DNA of 64,000 nucleotides from Proteus alimentorum. GTDB taxonomy: Bacteria > Pseudomonadota > Gammaproteobacteria > Enterobacterales > Enterobacteriaceae. Position 1 is the stretch's first letter. Every line of letters starts with the position of its first letter. This document shows, in pieces, positions 1-9,092 of this stretch. The stretch covers positions 62,001 to 126,000 of the forward strand of contig NZ_NBVR01000031.1 in the NCBI RefSeq assembly GCF_002607735.1. The letters run 5' to 3'. The translations under genes were made by a program, and so were the position numbers. A model generated the notes under the pieces. That model saw nothing but the letters and a program-made list of their open reading frames with translations, searched no databases and was not told the origin of the DNA.

Positions 1-520
1 TAAAATTGAAGGTACACATATTAGTTTTGATTTAGTGAAAGAGACATTACGGTTAACTAACCTTGGCGAATTAAAAGTCGGCTCTGAAGTCAATATCGAA
101 CGTGCGGCTAAGTATGGTGATGAAATTGGTGGCCATGTGATGTCTGGTCATATTGTCACAACGGCTGAAATTGCCAAAATTATTACATCAGAAAATAATT
201 TACAAATTTGGTTTCGTATCTTTGATAAAGCATTAATGAAGTACATTTTACACAAAGGTTTTATTGGTATTGATGGAATAAGCTTAACTGTGGGTGATGT
301 GGTTAATAACCGTTTTTGTGTTCATTTAATTCCAGAAACTCGTGATAGAACAACATTAGGTCGTAAACGCCTTGGTGATAAAGTCAATATTGAGCTTGAT
401 CCTCAAACTCAAGCGATTGTCGATACAGTAGAACGTGTTATGGCACAACAAGCACAGCAACAAGCTTTATTAGCAGCACAACAAATTGAAAATAAAGAAC
501 AAGCTTCACATAATGAATAA
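1..520 (+). CDS. ribE: Riboflavin synthase alpha subunit (3' part)
   Basis: The 5' end lies outside the window. The reading frame is open from base 2 and ends at 520. The product is the lumazine-binding enzyme that dismutates two 6,7-dimethyl-8-ribityllumazine molecules into riboflavin. Visible motifs are the second-barrel hallmarks SLTVGDV and [13 protein letters not shown], and the repeat motif [14 protein letters not shown] from the junction of the two similar barrels. The tail is rich in Gln and Ala, a common low-complexity end in enterobacterial homologues. Next to cfa in a convergent arrangement, as in E. coli, where the gene is also called ribC. An internal GTG at 35 is not the start, because homology continues upstream of it. 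Confidence 0.96.
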   Translation, partial: KIEGTHISFDLVKETLRLTNLGELKVGSEVNIERAAKYGDEIGGHVMSGHIVTTAEIAKIITSENNLQIWFRIFDKALMKYILHKGFIGIDGISLTVGDVVNNRFCVHLIPETRDRTTLGRKRLGDKVNIELDPQTQAIVDTVERVMAQQAQQQALLAAQQIENKEQASHNE

Positions 521-552
521 TTAATGTTGTTGCTCTTAAAAGACAACCAAAG

Positions 553-587
553 AAAAAGCCAGTTTAATCAATCAAACTGGCTTTTTT
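553..587 (+). terminator. Bidirectional terminator between ribE and cfa
   Basis: A GC-containing stem (AAAAAGCCAGTTT pairing with AAACTGGCTTTTT) carries A and T runs on its flanks, so it can stop ribE on the plus strand and cfa on the minus strand. Confidence 0.85.
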
Positions 588-606
588 CTTGTTATAAAAA
601 GAATAA

Positions 607-1761
607 TTAACGAGGGATCTGTAAACCGCCAATATGACCTTTAGGACTTAGTACTAATTGCCATAGTTGAATATCTCTGGCACGAAATGCACCAGCACAG
701 GCATTAAGATAATAGCTAAACATACGTTTAAAGCGCGGTGTGTAATTAGATTCAATATCTGGCCAACAAGTTAAAAAACGCTGATACCATGCCATTAATG
801 TTTTATCGTAGTCAGCGCCAAAGTTATGCCAATCTTCCATCACAAATTTACTGTCCATTGCATGAGCGATTTTTTGAATAGACGGTAAACACCCATTAGG
901 AAAGATATATTTGCTTATCCAGCTATCTACATTTACTTTATCTCGATTTGACCCAATAGTATGTAATAAGAACAGCCCATCATCTTTTAAGTTACGGCGC
1001 ACAACATCAAAATAAGTGGCATAATTTTTAGGCCCCACATGTTCGAACATGCCCACTGACACTATGCGATCAAATTTTTCATGTAAATCACGATAGTCTT
1101 CTAAGATGATATTGACATCAAGCCCTTGGCATCGAGCTTGTGCCAGTTTCTGTTGTTCAACAGAAATGGTGACACCTGTAACAGAAACGCCAAAGTTTTT
1201 GGCTGCGTAGCCTGCAAGCCCACCCCAACCACAGCCAATATCTAGTAAGGTCATACCTGGTTTTAAATCTAATTTTCGGCAAATTAAATCTAATTTATGC
1301 TCTTGAGCTTGCATTAAATTATCTGCATTTTTCCAGTAACCACAGGAATATTGCATATTAGGATCAAGCATGGCCGTAAATAGATCATTACCCAGATCGT
1401 AATGCTCTTTACCGACCATCCATGCACGTTTTTGTGTTTGCAGATTAAAAAGGCGGGCTGTCGCAATTTTGAAAAGATCATGAAGGTTTTGAGGCAGTTT
1501 ATTCTCAAGACCAGCACGTAAAACTTTATGAAAGAATATATCAAGGCGTTCACAATCCCACCAACCGTCCATATAGCTTTCACCGAGACCTAATGAGCCT
1601 TGCTGTAATACTCTTTTATAAAAATTTTGATTATGAACCTGAATATCATAAGGTTCATTGCCATTAATACGAATGTCTGCTTGAGATAGCAGTTCTGTAG
1701 CAATCCTTTCATAAGGATCATTGGAGGTCTTTCGGCCTTCTTCTACACAAGATGTACTCAT
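607..1761 (-). CDS. cfa: Cyclopropane-fatty-acyl-phospholipid synthase
   Basis: A 384-residue protein of the usual Cfa length. It transfers a methylene group from S-adenosylmethionine to the double bond of unsaturated acyl chains in membrane phospholipids, typically on entry into stationary phase or acid stress. The SAM-binding motif LDIGCGWGG is at residues 173-181, the conserved QYSCGYW at about 137-143 matches the active-site region, and a Cys sits in the C-terminal helix (NACAGAFRARD). An N-terminal lipid-binding domain precedes the methyltransferase fold. Soluble, acting at the inner membrane surface. The order ribE-cfa-punC is that of E. coli. The gap of about 300 bases upstream would carry its promoters. 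I could not pick out a sigma-S promoter with confidence. Confidence 0.97.
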   Translation of the reverse strand: MSTSCVEEGRKTSNDPYERIATELLSQADIRINGNEPYDIQVHNQNFYKRVLQQGSLGLGESYMDGWWDCERLDIFFHKVLRAGLENKLPQNLHDLFKIATARLFNLQTQKRAWMVGKEHYDLGNDLFTAMLDPNMQYSCGYWKNADNLMQAQEHKLDLICRKLDLKPGMTLLDIGCGWGGLAGYAAKNFGVSVTGVTISVEQQKLAQARCQGLDVNIILEDYRDLHEKFDRIVSVGMFEHVGPKNYATYFDVVRRNLKDDGLFLLHTIGSNRDKVNVDSWISKYIFPNGCLPSIQKIAHAMDSKFVMEDWHNFGADYDKTLMAWYQRFLTCWPDIESNYTPRFKRMFSYYLNACAGAFRARDIQLWQLVLSPKGHIGGLQIPR

Positions 1762-2066
1762 ATACTCTCCGGCGTAAACTAAGCGGGTTTTGAGACATGA
1801 AGCTAAAAAAGGGCGTGTACAGATTGATAGTATTAAAATGGTATTGTGTTCAATATGGATTGAACGAATAGAATTAATAAGACAACTAATCTGACATAAT
1901 CAGCAAATAATCTGTTTAATGTCTCAAAATCCGAAAGAAAAATAAATAAAACGCTATTCAGCGTTTAGATAAGTATAGATATGTAGATTATTTTTCTCTA
2001 TAAAATAAAACGGCTATTTTTTATAAAATAGCCGTTTTTAAGATGAATCTTAAAAAAAGGAGAGGG
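1762..2066. other. cfa upstream region
   Basis: A 305-base AT-rich gap between the cfa start and the punC stop. It holds the punC terminator near its right end. The rest should contain cfa promoter elements, but no convincing promoter, small ORF or RNA could be read. Confidence 0.5.
2007..2039 (-). terminator. Terminator after punC
   Basis: An inverted repeat (AAAACGGCTATTTT with AAAATAGCCGTTTT), flanked by A and T runs, lies just downstream of the minus-strand punC stop. Confidence 0.8.
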
Positions 2067-3284
2067 TTATTCTGCTGTTTGAATTGTGTGCTTGTTAACA
2101 GATTTATTACGCTGAATAAAGTAGCCAGCCGCCATTGGGATTGCTGTTAACGCCATAATTGCAGTAGTGTTAATCAGAGGTTGTTGGCTGATAAATGCAG
2201 ACACAATAAAACTTGCCAAGCTACAAAGACCTAATTGAAGTGCATTTTGTAACGCAGCAGCTTTACCACTGATTTCAGGGTAAGCGGATAAAGCATTAGA
2301 TACTGCGATTGGATAAGATGCACCATTCATTGCAGCCATAATACAGAACGGAATTAAAATAGTCGTTAATGTTGGTTCAGTAAATTTAGCAACAAGGTAT
2401 AACGCAGTCATGCTGACAGCATAACCAATTAATAACAGAGGTAGTAGCGTTTTACCTGTCATTTTTGATAGTAAAATACGACAGCCATAACCACCTACCA
2501 TAAATGCAATAGTTTGTGGAATATAACTTAAACCGATATCCTGTGGAGAGTAGCCCATTTTTTCAAGAATAATGGGTGAGCCAGCTAACCAAGCAAAGAA
2601 ACCTGCACTACAAGAAGCGTAAACTAATACGTTACCTGTGTAGATAGGGGATTTTAGTAAAGTCATAAATGAAGCAGAAGATTGGTTTGCATCTGTGACT
2701 GATTTTTGTTTAATGTTTTTTAGCATTAATGTCGGTAACATTAGAACTAACGTTACTGCCATTAACAGCATGAAAATCATACGCCAGCCACCGTGATCTA
2801 ATAACGATGCACCGATTAAAGGTGCAAGTGCTGGTGATAATGCAACCAGTGGCATAATTAAAGCAAAAACGTGCTGAGCGCGAGATTCATCAAAACGGTC
2901 GATGACAAGAGCTTGCCAAATAACAGCAGCAGAGCAGACGCCGAAAGCTTGTAGGAAGCGCATAGCAAGTAAGCCAGTTGCACTTTCAACCCACAGCATA
3001 CCAAGGCAGCCTAAAGAGAAAAGGCCTAAACCAATAAGCAGAATAGGTTTACGACCGACTTTGTCAGAAAGTGGTCCCCAAAGTAATTGAGCAACCGCAA
3101 AGCCAAATAAAAAAATACTTAAGCTATTACTAATTGCACCTTCGCTGATAGAGAGTTCACGTTGCATTATACCAAATGCAGGTAAGTACATATCAATAGC
3201 TAAGTAACCTAGCATACTCAAACCTGCTAGGTACACCATAAAGCTCATAGGTGTTTTTGATTGTGTGGAAGTTTTAGAATTCAT
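2067..3284 (-). CDS. punC: Purine nucleoside efflux transporter, MFS (Bcr/CflA type)
   Basis: A 405-residue major facilitator with about twelve hydrophobic segments. The family motif DMYLPAF is at residues 31-37 and the MFS loop 2-3 motif GPLSDKVGRKP at 70-80. Over its length it resembles E. coli PunC (formerly YdhC), a drug:H+ antiporter-12 family member later tied to purine nucleoside transport. It is divergent from the LysR gene punR, its likely activator, with a shared 118-base intergenic region. The start is ATG at 3284. Inner membrane. The substrate assignment rests on orthology and synteny with E. coli, not on anything visible in the sequence. Confidence 0.9.
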   Translation of the reverse strand: MNSKTSTQSKTPMSFMVYLAGLSMLGYLAIDMYLPAFGIMQRELSISEGAISNSLSIFLFGFAVAQLLWGPLSDKVGRKPILLIGLGLFSLGCLGMLWVESATGLLAMRFLQAFGVCSAAVIWQALVIDRFDESRAQHVFALIMPLVALSPALAPLIGASLLDHGGWRMIFMLLMAVTLVLMLPTLMLKNIKQKSVTDANQSSASFMTLLKSPIYTGNVLVYASCSAGFFAWLAGSPIILEKMGYSPQDIGLSYIPQTIAFMVGGYGCRILLSKMTGKTLLPLLLIGYAVSMTALYLVAKFTEPTLTTILIPFCIMAAMNGASYPIAVSNALSAYPEISGKAAALQNALQLGLCSLASFIVSAFISQQPLINTTAIMALTAIPMAAGYFIQRNKSVNKHTIQTAE

Positions 3285-3402
3285 TTTATTTTCTATGTTA
3301 TGTGATGTAGAACATTTTATGTATTGTAACTAAGACCTATTTTACTTGTGAAACGGGAATATTTGGTTAATGCTGTGAAAAATTTTCAAAGGAATAAACT
3401 CT

Positions 3403-4305
3403 ATGTGGTCAGAATACTCTTTAGAAGTTGTTGATGCAGTCGCAAGGACAGGAAGTTTTAGCTCCGCTGCTCAAGAATTGCACAGAGTGCCATCCGCCGT
3501 TAGTTACACTGTTCGGCAATTAGAGGAATGGCTCGCCGTTCCTTTGTTTGAACGCCGTCACCGTGATGTAGAATTAACCGATGCAGGTAAAATTTTCATC
3601 AAAGAAGCGCGATCTGTTATCAAAAAAATGAATGACACTCGGCATCTTTGTCAACAAGTTTCTAATGGGTGGCGCGGTCAATTTAGTATAGCAGTTGATG
3701 GCATTGTTAAACCTGAAAGAACACAACAACTTATTCTCGATTTCTATCGCCATTTTCCGGATATTGAACTGTATGTCTACCCAGAAGTATTTAATGGTGT
3801 ATGGGACTCCTTAGTTAATGGTCGTGTTGACTTAGCCATTGGTGCAACAAGAGCTTCACCAATTGGTGAGCGTTATAGCTTTAGAGATATGGGATTTATG
3901 CCTTGGCGCTGTGTTTGTCATGTTGAGCACCCTTTAGCGAAAGCACAACATCCATTAACGGATGATGAAATGCGGCCTTATCCAAGTCTATGCTTAGAAG
4001 ATACCTCACGCAGTTTACCCAAGCGTGACACTTGGGCGCTAAATAATCAGCGGAGAATGATTGTTCCAACATGGGATATGGGGCTTGAATGTTTGTTAGC
4101 AGGATTATGTGTAGGAATGGTGCCTTGGCACCGTGCTGAACCTTTAATCGAACAAGGTAAGCTAGTGACGTTAGAACTAGCACAACCATTGCCAGACAGC
4201 CCATGCTGCCTGACGTGGGTCGATAAAAGTGAATCGCCCGCTTTGACATGGTTGTTAGATTATCTTGGAGATAGCCAAACCTTAAATGAGGAATGGCTTC
4301 GCTAG
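3403..4305 (+). CDS. punR: LysR-family transcriptional activator PunR
   Basis: A 300-residue LysR regulator. The N-terminal winged helix-turn-helix spans about residues 4-60 (GSFSSAAQELHRVPSAVS, then the wing LFERRHR), followed by a type 2 periplasmic-binding-like sensor domain. The N-terminal half is nearly the same as E. coli PunR (YdhB, also called AdnR), which activates the divergent punC in response to adenosine or related purines. ATG at 3403 with AAAGGAA upstream. It runs convergent with purR. Ligand and target are inferred from orthology and gene order. Confidence 0.92.
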   Translation: MWSEYSLEVVDAVARTGSFSSAAQELHRVPSAVSYTVRQLEEWLAVPLFERRHRDVELTDAGKIFIKEARSVIKKMNDTRHLCQQVSNGWRGQFSIAVDGIVKPERTQQLILDFYRHFPDIELYVYPEVFNGVWDSLVNGRVDLAIGATRASPIGERYSFRDMGFMPWRCVCHVEHPLAKAQHPLTDDEMRPYPSLCLEDTSRSLPKRDTWALNNQRRMIVPTWDMGLECLLAGLCVGMVPWHRAEPLIEQGKLVTLELAQPLPDSPCCLTWVDKSESPALTWLLDYLGDSQTLNEEWLR

Positions 4306-4330
4306 AAATCAGATAGCTGAATAATATGAA

Positions 4331-5356
4331 TTAACGACGGTAGTCGATAAAAGGACCGTCAGCAACTGAACGGCGCTCAACTAATCGTGGATGAACTTCG
4401 ATTGTTTGGGCGTCTTCGCGTTTATTAACGATGCGATCAAGCAACATTGATAATGCCATTTGACCTAAACGTTCTTTGGGCTGGTGGACAGTCGTTAGTG
4501 CTGGTGTAAAATAACGTGCATTACGAATATTGTCGTAACCTACAATAGAAATATCGAAAGGAACACGCAGACCAAGTTCATCTGCAGCACAAATTGCACC
4601 CATCGCCATCACATCACCACCACAAAAAACAGCAGTAGGGCGATGTTTTTGATTTAGCATTTGGTACATGGCTTTATAACCAGATTCTGGCTCAAAGTCA
4701 CCTTGTACAATCCACTCATCTTTTACTGTGATTTTTGCTTCTTCCATGGCTTTTAAGAAACCTTGTAAGCGACCACCGCCTGTATTACGTTCTAATGGGC
4801 CTGGGATAATACCAATCTCACGATGACCACGCTCAATAAGGTAACGACCCGCAATATAACCGCCATGGAACGCGTTATCGATAATGGTATCTGTAAAATC
4901 GCCACGCGCTTTACCCCAATCCATGACAACCATTGGAATATTACGATAGCCCTCTAAAAGAGTAAGAAGGTGATCGGGATATTCAGAACACATGACTAAT
5001 AATCCATCAACGCGTTTTTGTGCCAGCATCGCTAAATAGGCTTTTTGTTTGTCGAGGTTATTATGTGAATTACATAAAATCAGTGTGTAGCCTTTGCTAT
5101 AACAACTATTTTCAACAGCTTCAATCACTTCAGCAAAGTAAGGAGCTTCACTGGACGTGGCTAACAGGCCAATAGATTTCGTGTGATTGACTTTTAAACT
5201 ACGCGCAACGGCACTAGGCGAATAATTTAATTCTTTTATAGCGGCCCAAACTGCTGCCCGTGTGTTCTCAGCAACAAAACGTGTTTTGTTGATCACATGA
5301 GAAACCGTCGTGGTTGATACGCCTGCGCGTTTTGCCACGTCTTTTATTGTTGCCAT
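4331..5356 (-). CDS. purR: Purine repressor PurR
   Basis: A 341-residue LacI/GalR family repressor, equal in length to E. coli PurR. The DNA-binding helix-turn-helix is at residues 4-23 ([20 protein letters not shown]), followed by a hinge helix containing [12 protein letters not shown] and a ribose-binding-protein-like core for the corepressors hypoxanthine and guanine. It controls purine nucleotide synthesis genes. Convergent with punR. A possible autoregulatory site lies upstream at 5433-5448. Confidence 0.97.
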   Translation of the reverse strand: MATIKDVAKRAGVSTTTVSHVINKTRFVAENTRAAVWAAIKELNYSPSAVARSLKVNHTKSIGLLATSSEAPYFAEVIEAVENSCYSKGYTLILCNSHNNLDKQKAYLAMLAQKRVDGLLVMCSEYPDHLLTLLEGYRNIPMVVMDWGKARGDFTDTIIDNAFHGGYIAGRYLIERGHREIGIIPGPLERNTGGGRLQGFLKAMEEAKITVKDEWIVQGDFEPESGYKAMYQMLNQKHRPTAVFCGGDVMAMGAICAADELGLRVPFDISIVGYDNIRNARYFTPALTTVHQPKERLGQMALSMLLDRIVNKREDAQTIEVHPRLVERRSVADGPFIDYRR

Positions 5357-5432
5357 GGTGTGGAAAACTCCTGACCTTCATTGGTCTCTTTTATCTAATT
5401 TTATGGTTTAACTGCCAGTATAGTCATACATA

Positions 5433-5448
5433 GGGCAAACACTGGCAA
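5433..5448. promoter_or_regulatory. Candidate PurR operator upstream of purR
   Basis: GGGCAAACACTGGCAA resembles the PurR consensus ACGCAAACGTTTGCGT, keeping the GCAAAC half and the GC of the second half (about 9 of 16 positions). It lies about 80 bases upstream of the purR start. PurR autoregulation is known in E. coli. This particular site is an inference. Confidence 0.3.
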
Positions 5449-5624
5449 TAATTTAGCGATTAGCTGTGAATTTTGTATGATCTAGCTCAAAAGTGAAAGT
5501 ATTAATCAATGTTATAAATTGTGCACTGGTCGCTATTTTAGCAAATTTTGATATGTGATAATAATTAACCATGACAAGGTTATGGTTAAAAGTGTGTATT
5601 ATAATCATTTTGAGGGAGAAATAG

Positions 5625-5708
5625 ATGGATACGGATCTGAAATTTGGTTTGAGTACAGCAGTAGCAGCGCTTGTTATGATTGTTTTATTTTCGACTATGT
5701 TGTTCTAA
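5625..5708 (+). CDS. ynhF: Small membrane protein YnhF
   Basis: A 27-residue ORF beginning MDTDLKFGLS, followed by one hydrophobic helix (about residues 9-27, AAVAAL-like and VMIVLF). A strong ribosome site GAGGGAGAA precedes the ATG, and a terminator follows at 5766. E. coli encodes the 29-residue single-span YnhF, starting MSTDLKFSL, in the same place beside purR, so both sequence and position match. The function of YnhF is not established; it is described as a small inner-membrane protein. Confidence 0.85.
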   Translation: MDTDLKFGLSTAVAALVMIVLFSTMLF

Positions 5709-5765
5709 TCACTGCTTTATAAAATATCCGATCAACTAAAATAATAGATTATCGAATATCTGAAT

Positions 5766-5799
5766 ATAACAAAGGGCTCAAGGCCCTTTGTTATTTTGT
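5766..5799 (+). terminator. Terminator after ynhF
   Basis: A perfect stem (ATAACAAAGGGC with GCCCTTTGTTAT, four-base loop), followed by TTTTG. It separates ynhF from the convergent sodB and may serve both. Confidence 0.85.
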
Positions 5800-5845
5800 C
5801 ACCAAAAATGAATCTCAATCACTCACCTTTGATTATCTAGCTCAA

Positions 5846-6424
5846 TTAAGCAAGGTTAGCTTCAACAAATGACCAGTTAACCAATGCCCAGAACTCTTCT
5901 AAATATTTAACGCGCGCATTACGGTAGTCGATGTAGTAAGCATGTTCCCATACGTCTACGGTTAACAGTGGTTTGTCTGCGCCTGAAACTGGAGTTGCAG
6001 CATTAGATGTGTTAACAATTGCAACTGAACCGTCAGCTTTTTTAACTAACCAAGTCCAACCTGAACCGAAGTTTTTAGCTGCTGCATCATTAAATTGCTT
6101 TTTGAACTCTTCAAAAGAGCCAAATGCTTTGTTGATAGCATCAGCAATTTTTCCGGTTGGTGCGCCGCCTGCATTTGGTGCTAAACAGTTCCAGTAGAAA
6201 GTGTGGTTCCAGACTTGAGCGGCATTATTAAAAATACCACCATCAGTAGATTTGATGATTTCTTCTAAAGATTTGCTTTCTAAATCAGTACCTTTAACCA
6301 GATTGTTTAAATTGGTTACATAGGTTTGGTGGTGTTTGCCGTAGTGATATTCTAAAGTTTCTTTAGAGATGTGTGGCTCAAGAGCATCTAACGCATAAGG
6401 TAATTTTGGTAATTCGAAAGACAT
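5846..6424 (-). CDS. sodB: Iron superoxide dismutase
   Basis: A 192-residue enzyme converting superoxide to hydrogen peroxide and oxygen in the cytoplasm. The metal ligands are visible as His27, His74, Asp157 and His161, with the iron-type context NNAAQVWNHTFYWN. I placed the start at 6424 (MSFELPKLPY), because the 31 extra codons available upstream have no homology and AAAGGAG sits 7 bases before this ATG. The length then matches E. coli SodB. The start region (minus strand GCAATGTC) is complementary to the RyhB core found at 24392-24422 in this window. In E. coli sodB is repressed by both RyhB and FnrS, and both small RNAs are encoded here. Confidence 0.97.
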   Translation of the reverse strand: MSFELPKLPYALDALEPHISKETLEYHYGKHHQTYVTNLNNLVKGTDLESKSLEEIIKSTDGGIFNNAAQVWNHTFYWNCLAPNAGGAPTGKIADAINKAFGSFEEFKKQFNDAAAKNFGSGWTWLVKKADGSVAIVNTSNAATPVSGADKPLLTVDVWEHAYYIDYRNARVKYLEEFWALVNWSFVEANLA

Positions 6425-6707
6425 TGCGTACTCCTTTAAACTATCTATTTCGGGTTTTGTGCCTGAAATCATTCCATCAAAATCATTTGAATTGATAGAA
6501 CGAGGCAAATGAATCACTAAGTTGTTACTATTTTGCTAATTATTTTAACAAAAATCTGCTGAAATAACAGCTAAATATCTTTTATCTATAGTTATAAGCC
6601 ATATAGATTAATTATACTCATAAGAGTATATCCCTCAGAGTGACTCGTAAAGCAGTAAAATATCGACTGTGATCAGAAGCAGTATCTTCTAATTGTATAT
6701 TTTCTGC

Positions 6708-7523
6708 TTACTCCATTATTAGTGTATACATCATTTTCACGACAACTAAGAATAAGAATAGTGCAAATATTTGGCGAACTCTCGGAATAGGTAGGCGATA
6801 AGCAACTTTTACACCAACAGGGGCGAAGAGAATACTGGTGATACTTATTCCGATAAAGGCAGGTAAATAGATAAAACCGAAGTAATAGTCATCAATATTT
6901 GTTTGATTCCAACCATAGATAACACCCATAATTGTGCCAATGGAAGCGATGATGACACCAATCATTGAAGAGGTTGCAATACATTTACGTGTATTAAATC
7001 CCCAATGACTTAAAAGAGGAATAGTGATAGTACCACCAGCAATACCGATAAAACTGGATATAAAGCCAATTAAAGAGCCACCACTGGTTAACGCCAGTTT
7101 TGAAACAATAGGATCTTTTACGTTTTCAATGCGTTCTGCTTCTTTCTTTTTAGTTAATAATCCATAGATGGTATATACCATGAAAATACAGAACACGATT
7201 TGCAATATCGTGTTTGACATTTTTTGTACCAGAAATGTCCCAACAAGCATACCAATGATAGTGCCGATAGATAATAGAGGAAATTGTTGCCATAAAATGG
7301 CTTTATGTTTGTTATGGGAATACGCTGAAGAGGCTGTGGAAAATATAATGACAGAAAATGAGGTAGATAAGGCAATTTTCATCACCATATCTGTTGGAAT
7401 GGCTTGTTGACTCACTACATACATAACTACAGGAACAATGATTGCACCGCCTCCAATGCCAAGTAATCCAGCAAAAAAGCCAGTGATACATCCCACTAAA
7501 AGAAACAGCAAAATCATGTCCAT
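6708..7523 (-). CDS. TSUP-family (TauE/SafE) membrane transporter
   Basis: A 271-residue integral membrane protein with about eight hydrophobic segments. The glycine-rich family signatures appear twice, as FFAGLLGIGGGAIIVP near the N-terminus and FISSFIGIAGGTITIPLL in the middle, reflecting the internal duplication of TSUP transporters. The family moves small sulfur-containing or organic anions such as sulfite, sulfoacetate or taurine products. The substrate cannot be read from sequence. It lies between sodB and grxD, where E. coli K-12 has ydhP and not this gene, so it is a lineage insertion. Start ATG at 7523. Confidence 0.85.
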   Translation of the reverse strand: MDMILLFLLVGCITGFFAGLLGIGGGAIIVPVVMYVVSQQAIPTDMVMKIALSTSFSVIIFSTASSAYSHNKHKAILWQQFPLLSIGTIIGMLVGTFLVQKMSNTILQIVFCIFMVYTIYGLLTKKKEAERIENVKDPIVSKLALTSGGSLIGFISSFIGIAGGTITIPLLSHWGFNTRKCIATSSMIGVIIASIGTIMGVIYGWNQTNIDDYYFGFIYLPAFIGISITSILFAPVGVKVAYRLPIPRVRQIFALFLFLVVVKMMYTLIME

Positions 7524-7894
7524 AGTTAATACTCATCAGGTTTTATAATAAACCTATTTATATACATTATATCCTTTTAAGAAGGTAGCGTTTTATCTTA
7601 ATGTATAGATTATGAAATTTAATGTATTGATTTTGATGTAAACGTTACTCCTCTTTAAAAATAAAAGGTGAAATAATAAGATAGAACACACTCATCACCA
7701 TCTGTAACCTATTGATTTGTTTTTTTATGCTTTATGGTGTGTTTTTTCATCAGTAACCACGTGGTTTAATAACAACCTATTGTTTTATATCGAGAAATAA
7801 ACTTATATAGAGGTTTCTAATATAAAGTGGTATTCTTCTTTCATGTTTTCCCCTATAAAGCATATCGAATATAAAAGGCTGTAAGGACTTACAA
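7524..7894. other. Intergenic region between the TSUP gene and grxD
   Basis: A 371-base AT-rich divergent region. A weak inverted repeat (AACACAC near 7685 with GTGTGTT near 7736, then a T run) could form a terminator-like hairpin on the plus strand, but the loop is about 45 bases and no upstream gene would need it. No ORF with a good ribosome site is seen. Confidence 0.4.
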
Positions 7895-8236
7895 ATGACG
7901 ACTATTGAAAAAATTGAACGCCAGATCAATGAAAACCCAATTATTTTATACATGAAAGGTTCACCAAAATTACCAAGTTGTGGTTTTTCTGCTCAGGCAG
8001 TTCAAGCTATCTCTGCTTGTGGTGAGCGTTTTGCGTATGTTGATATCTTGCAAAACCCAGATATTCGTGCAGAATTACCAAAATATGCACACTGGCCAAC
8101 CTTCCCACAATTATGGGTAGATGGTGAATTAGTCGGTGGATGTGACATTATTTTAGAAATGTATCAGCGCGGTGAATTACAGAAGTTATTAAAAGAGACT
8201 GCTGATAAATATCGTGGTGAAGAAGAAGCACAGTAA
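7895..8236 (+). CDS. grxD: Monothiol glutaredoxin Grx4
   Basis: A 113-residue glutaredoxin with the monothiol active site CGFS (Cys29), the glutathione-binding WPTFPQLWV segment and GGCDI. Such proteins carry a labile [2Fe-2S] cluster, form complexes with BolA-type proteins, and take part in iron-sulfur trafficking and iron sensing. Cytoplasmic. A ribosome site AAGGA lies upstream, and the gene is followed by its own terminator, so it is monocistronic. The position sodB-grxD-rnt-gloA is conserved with E. coli. Confidence 0.96.
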   Translation: MTTIEKIERQINENPIILYMKGSPKLPSCGFSAQAVQAISACGERFAYVDILQNPDIRAELPKYAHWPTFPQLWVDGELVGGCDIILEMYQRGELQKLLKETADKYRGEEEAQ

Positions 8237-8289
8237 TTAATTTTTATCGTTTCGGTATTGAAACGCATAAAAATAATGAGATCTTCAGT

Positions 8290-8325
8290 AAAAAAGCCAG
8301 TTCAATATTTGAACTGGCTTTTTTC
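8290..8325 (+). terminator. Terminator between grxD and rnt (bidirectional)
   Basis: A long stem (AAAAAAGCCAGTTCAA with TTGAACTGGCTTTTTT, loop TATT) between the convergent genes grxD and rnt, able to act in both directions. Confidence 0.9.
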
Positions 8326-8358
8326 TGTTATTCATAATGTATCAGTGGAATCATGGCT

Positions 8359-8997
8359 TCAGGGTGTAGGCAATGGCCATCCACCAAGCTTTTTCCAACG
8401 GTTAACTAATTCACAAAAAAGTAATGATGTGCGATTAGTATCATATAACGCGCCATGCGCTAATTTGCTATCAAAGGGAATACCCGCAGTGATGCAGGCT
8501 TTAGCCAAAATTGTCTGCCCTAATACCAATCCACTTAAAGCCGCCGTATCAAAGGTGGCAAAAGGGTGAAAAGGATTACGTTTTAATCCTGCACGCTCAG
8601 CAGCAGCCATTACAAAGCTGTGATCAAAATTTGCATTATGAGCCACAATAATGGCGCGATTACAATCTGCATCCTTCATTCCCTTACGTACCATTTTAAA
8701 AATGGCATGAAAGGCTTCATATTCACTGACTGCACCACGTAAAGGATTGGTTGGATCAATACCTGTAAATTCTAAGGCTGCTGGCTCTAGATTAGCCCCT
8801 TCAAAGGGTTCAACATGAAAATGTAATGTGTTATCAGGTTTTAGCCAACCTTGTTCATCCATTTTTAATGTAATGGCGGCGATTTCAAGTAAACCGTCTG
8901 TTTTCGCATTAAATCCACCTGTTTCAACATCAATAACAACAGGGTAGTAACCCCGAAAACGGTTACAAAGCTTATTGGGATTATTTATATCAGGCAT
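8359..8997 (-). CDS. rnt: Ribonuclease T
   Basis: A 212-residue DEDD exonuclease that trims the 3' ends of tRNA (including end turnover), 5S and 23S rRNA and other stable RNAs. Motif ExoI is VIDVETGGF (Asp23, Glu25), ExoII is [10 protein letters not shown], and ExoIII is the [10 protein letters not shown] region with its catalytic His and Asp. Cytoplasmic dimer. Downstream of gloA on the same strand with a 95-base gap, so the two may be cotranscribed, as in E. coli. Confidence 0.97.
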   Translation of the reverse strand: MPDINNPNKLCNRFRGYYPVVIDVETGGFNAKTDGLLEIAAITLKMDEQGWLKPDNTLHFHVEPFEGANLEPAALEFTGIDPTNPLRGAVSEYEAFHAIFKMVRKGMKDADCNRAIIVAHNANFDHSFVMAAAERAGLKRNPFHPFATFDTAALSGLVLGQTILAKACITAGIPFDSKLAHGALYDTNRTSLLFCELVNRWKKLGGWPLPTP

Positions 8998-9092
8998 TAA
9001 ATTGTACTTATCCGATAAAAATAGAATATCGGAAATTGATAATCAGTAAGGCCAGAAAGATACACATGTTATCTTTCTGGTTTTAATAAAAA

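Noticed and set aside
6425-6517. 31-codon N-terminal extension of sodB
   Set aside because: No SodB has such a leader; ribosome site and metal-ligand numbering fit the start at 6424.
7685-7752. Possible small RNA terminator upstream of grxD
   Set aside because: The arms are seven bases with a loop of about 45, there is no promoter match, and no conserved RNA was recognised.
8258-8569. 103-codon plus-strand frame
   Set aside because: Covers the grxD-rnt terminator and the antisense of rnt; the rnt motifs are decisive.
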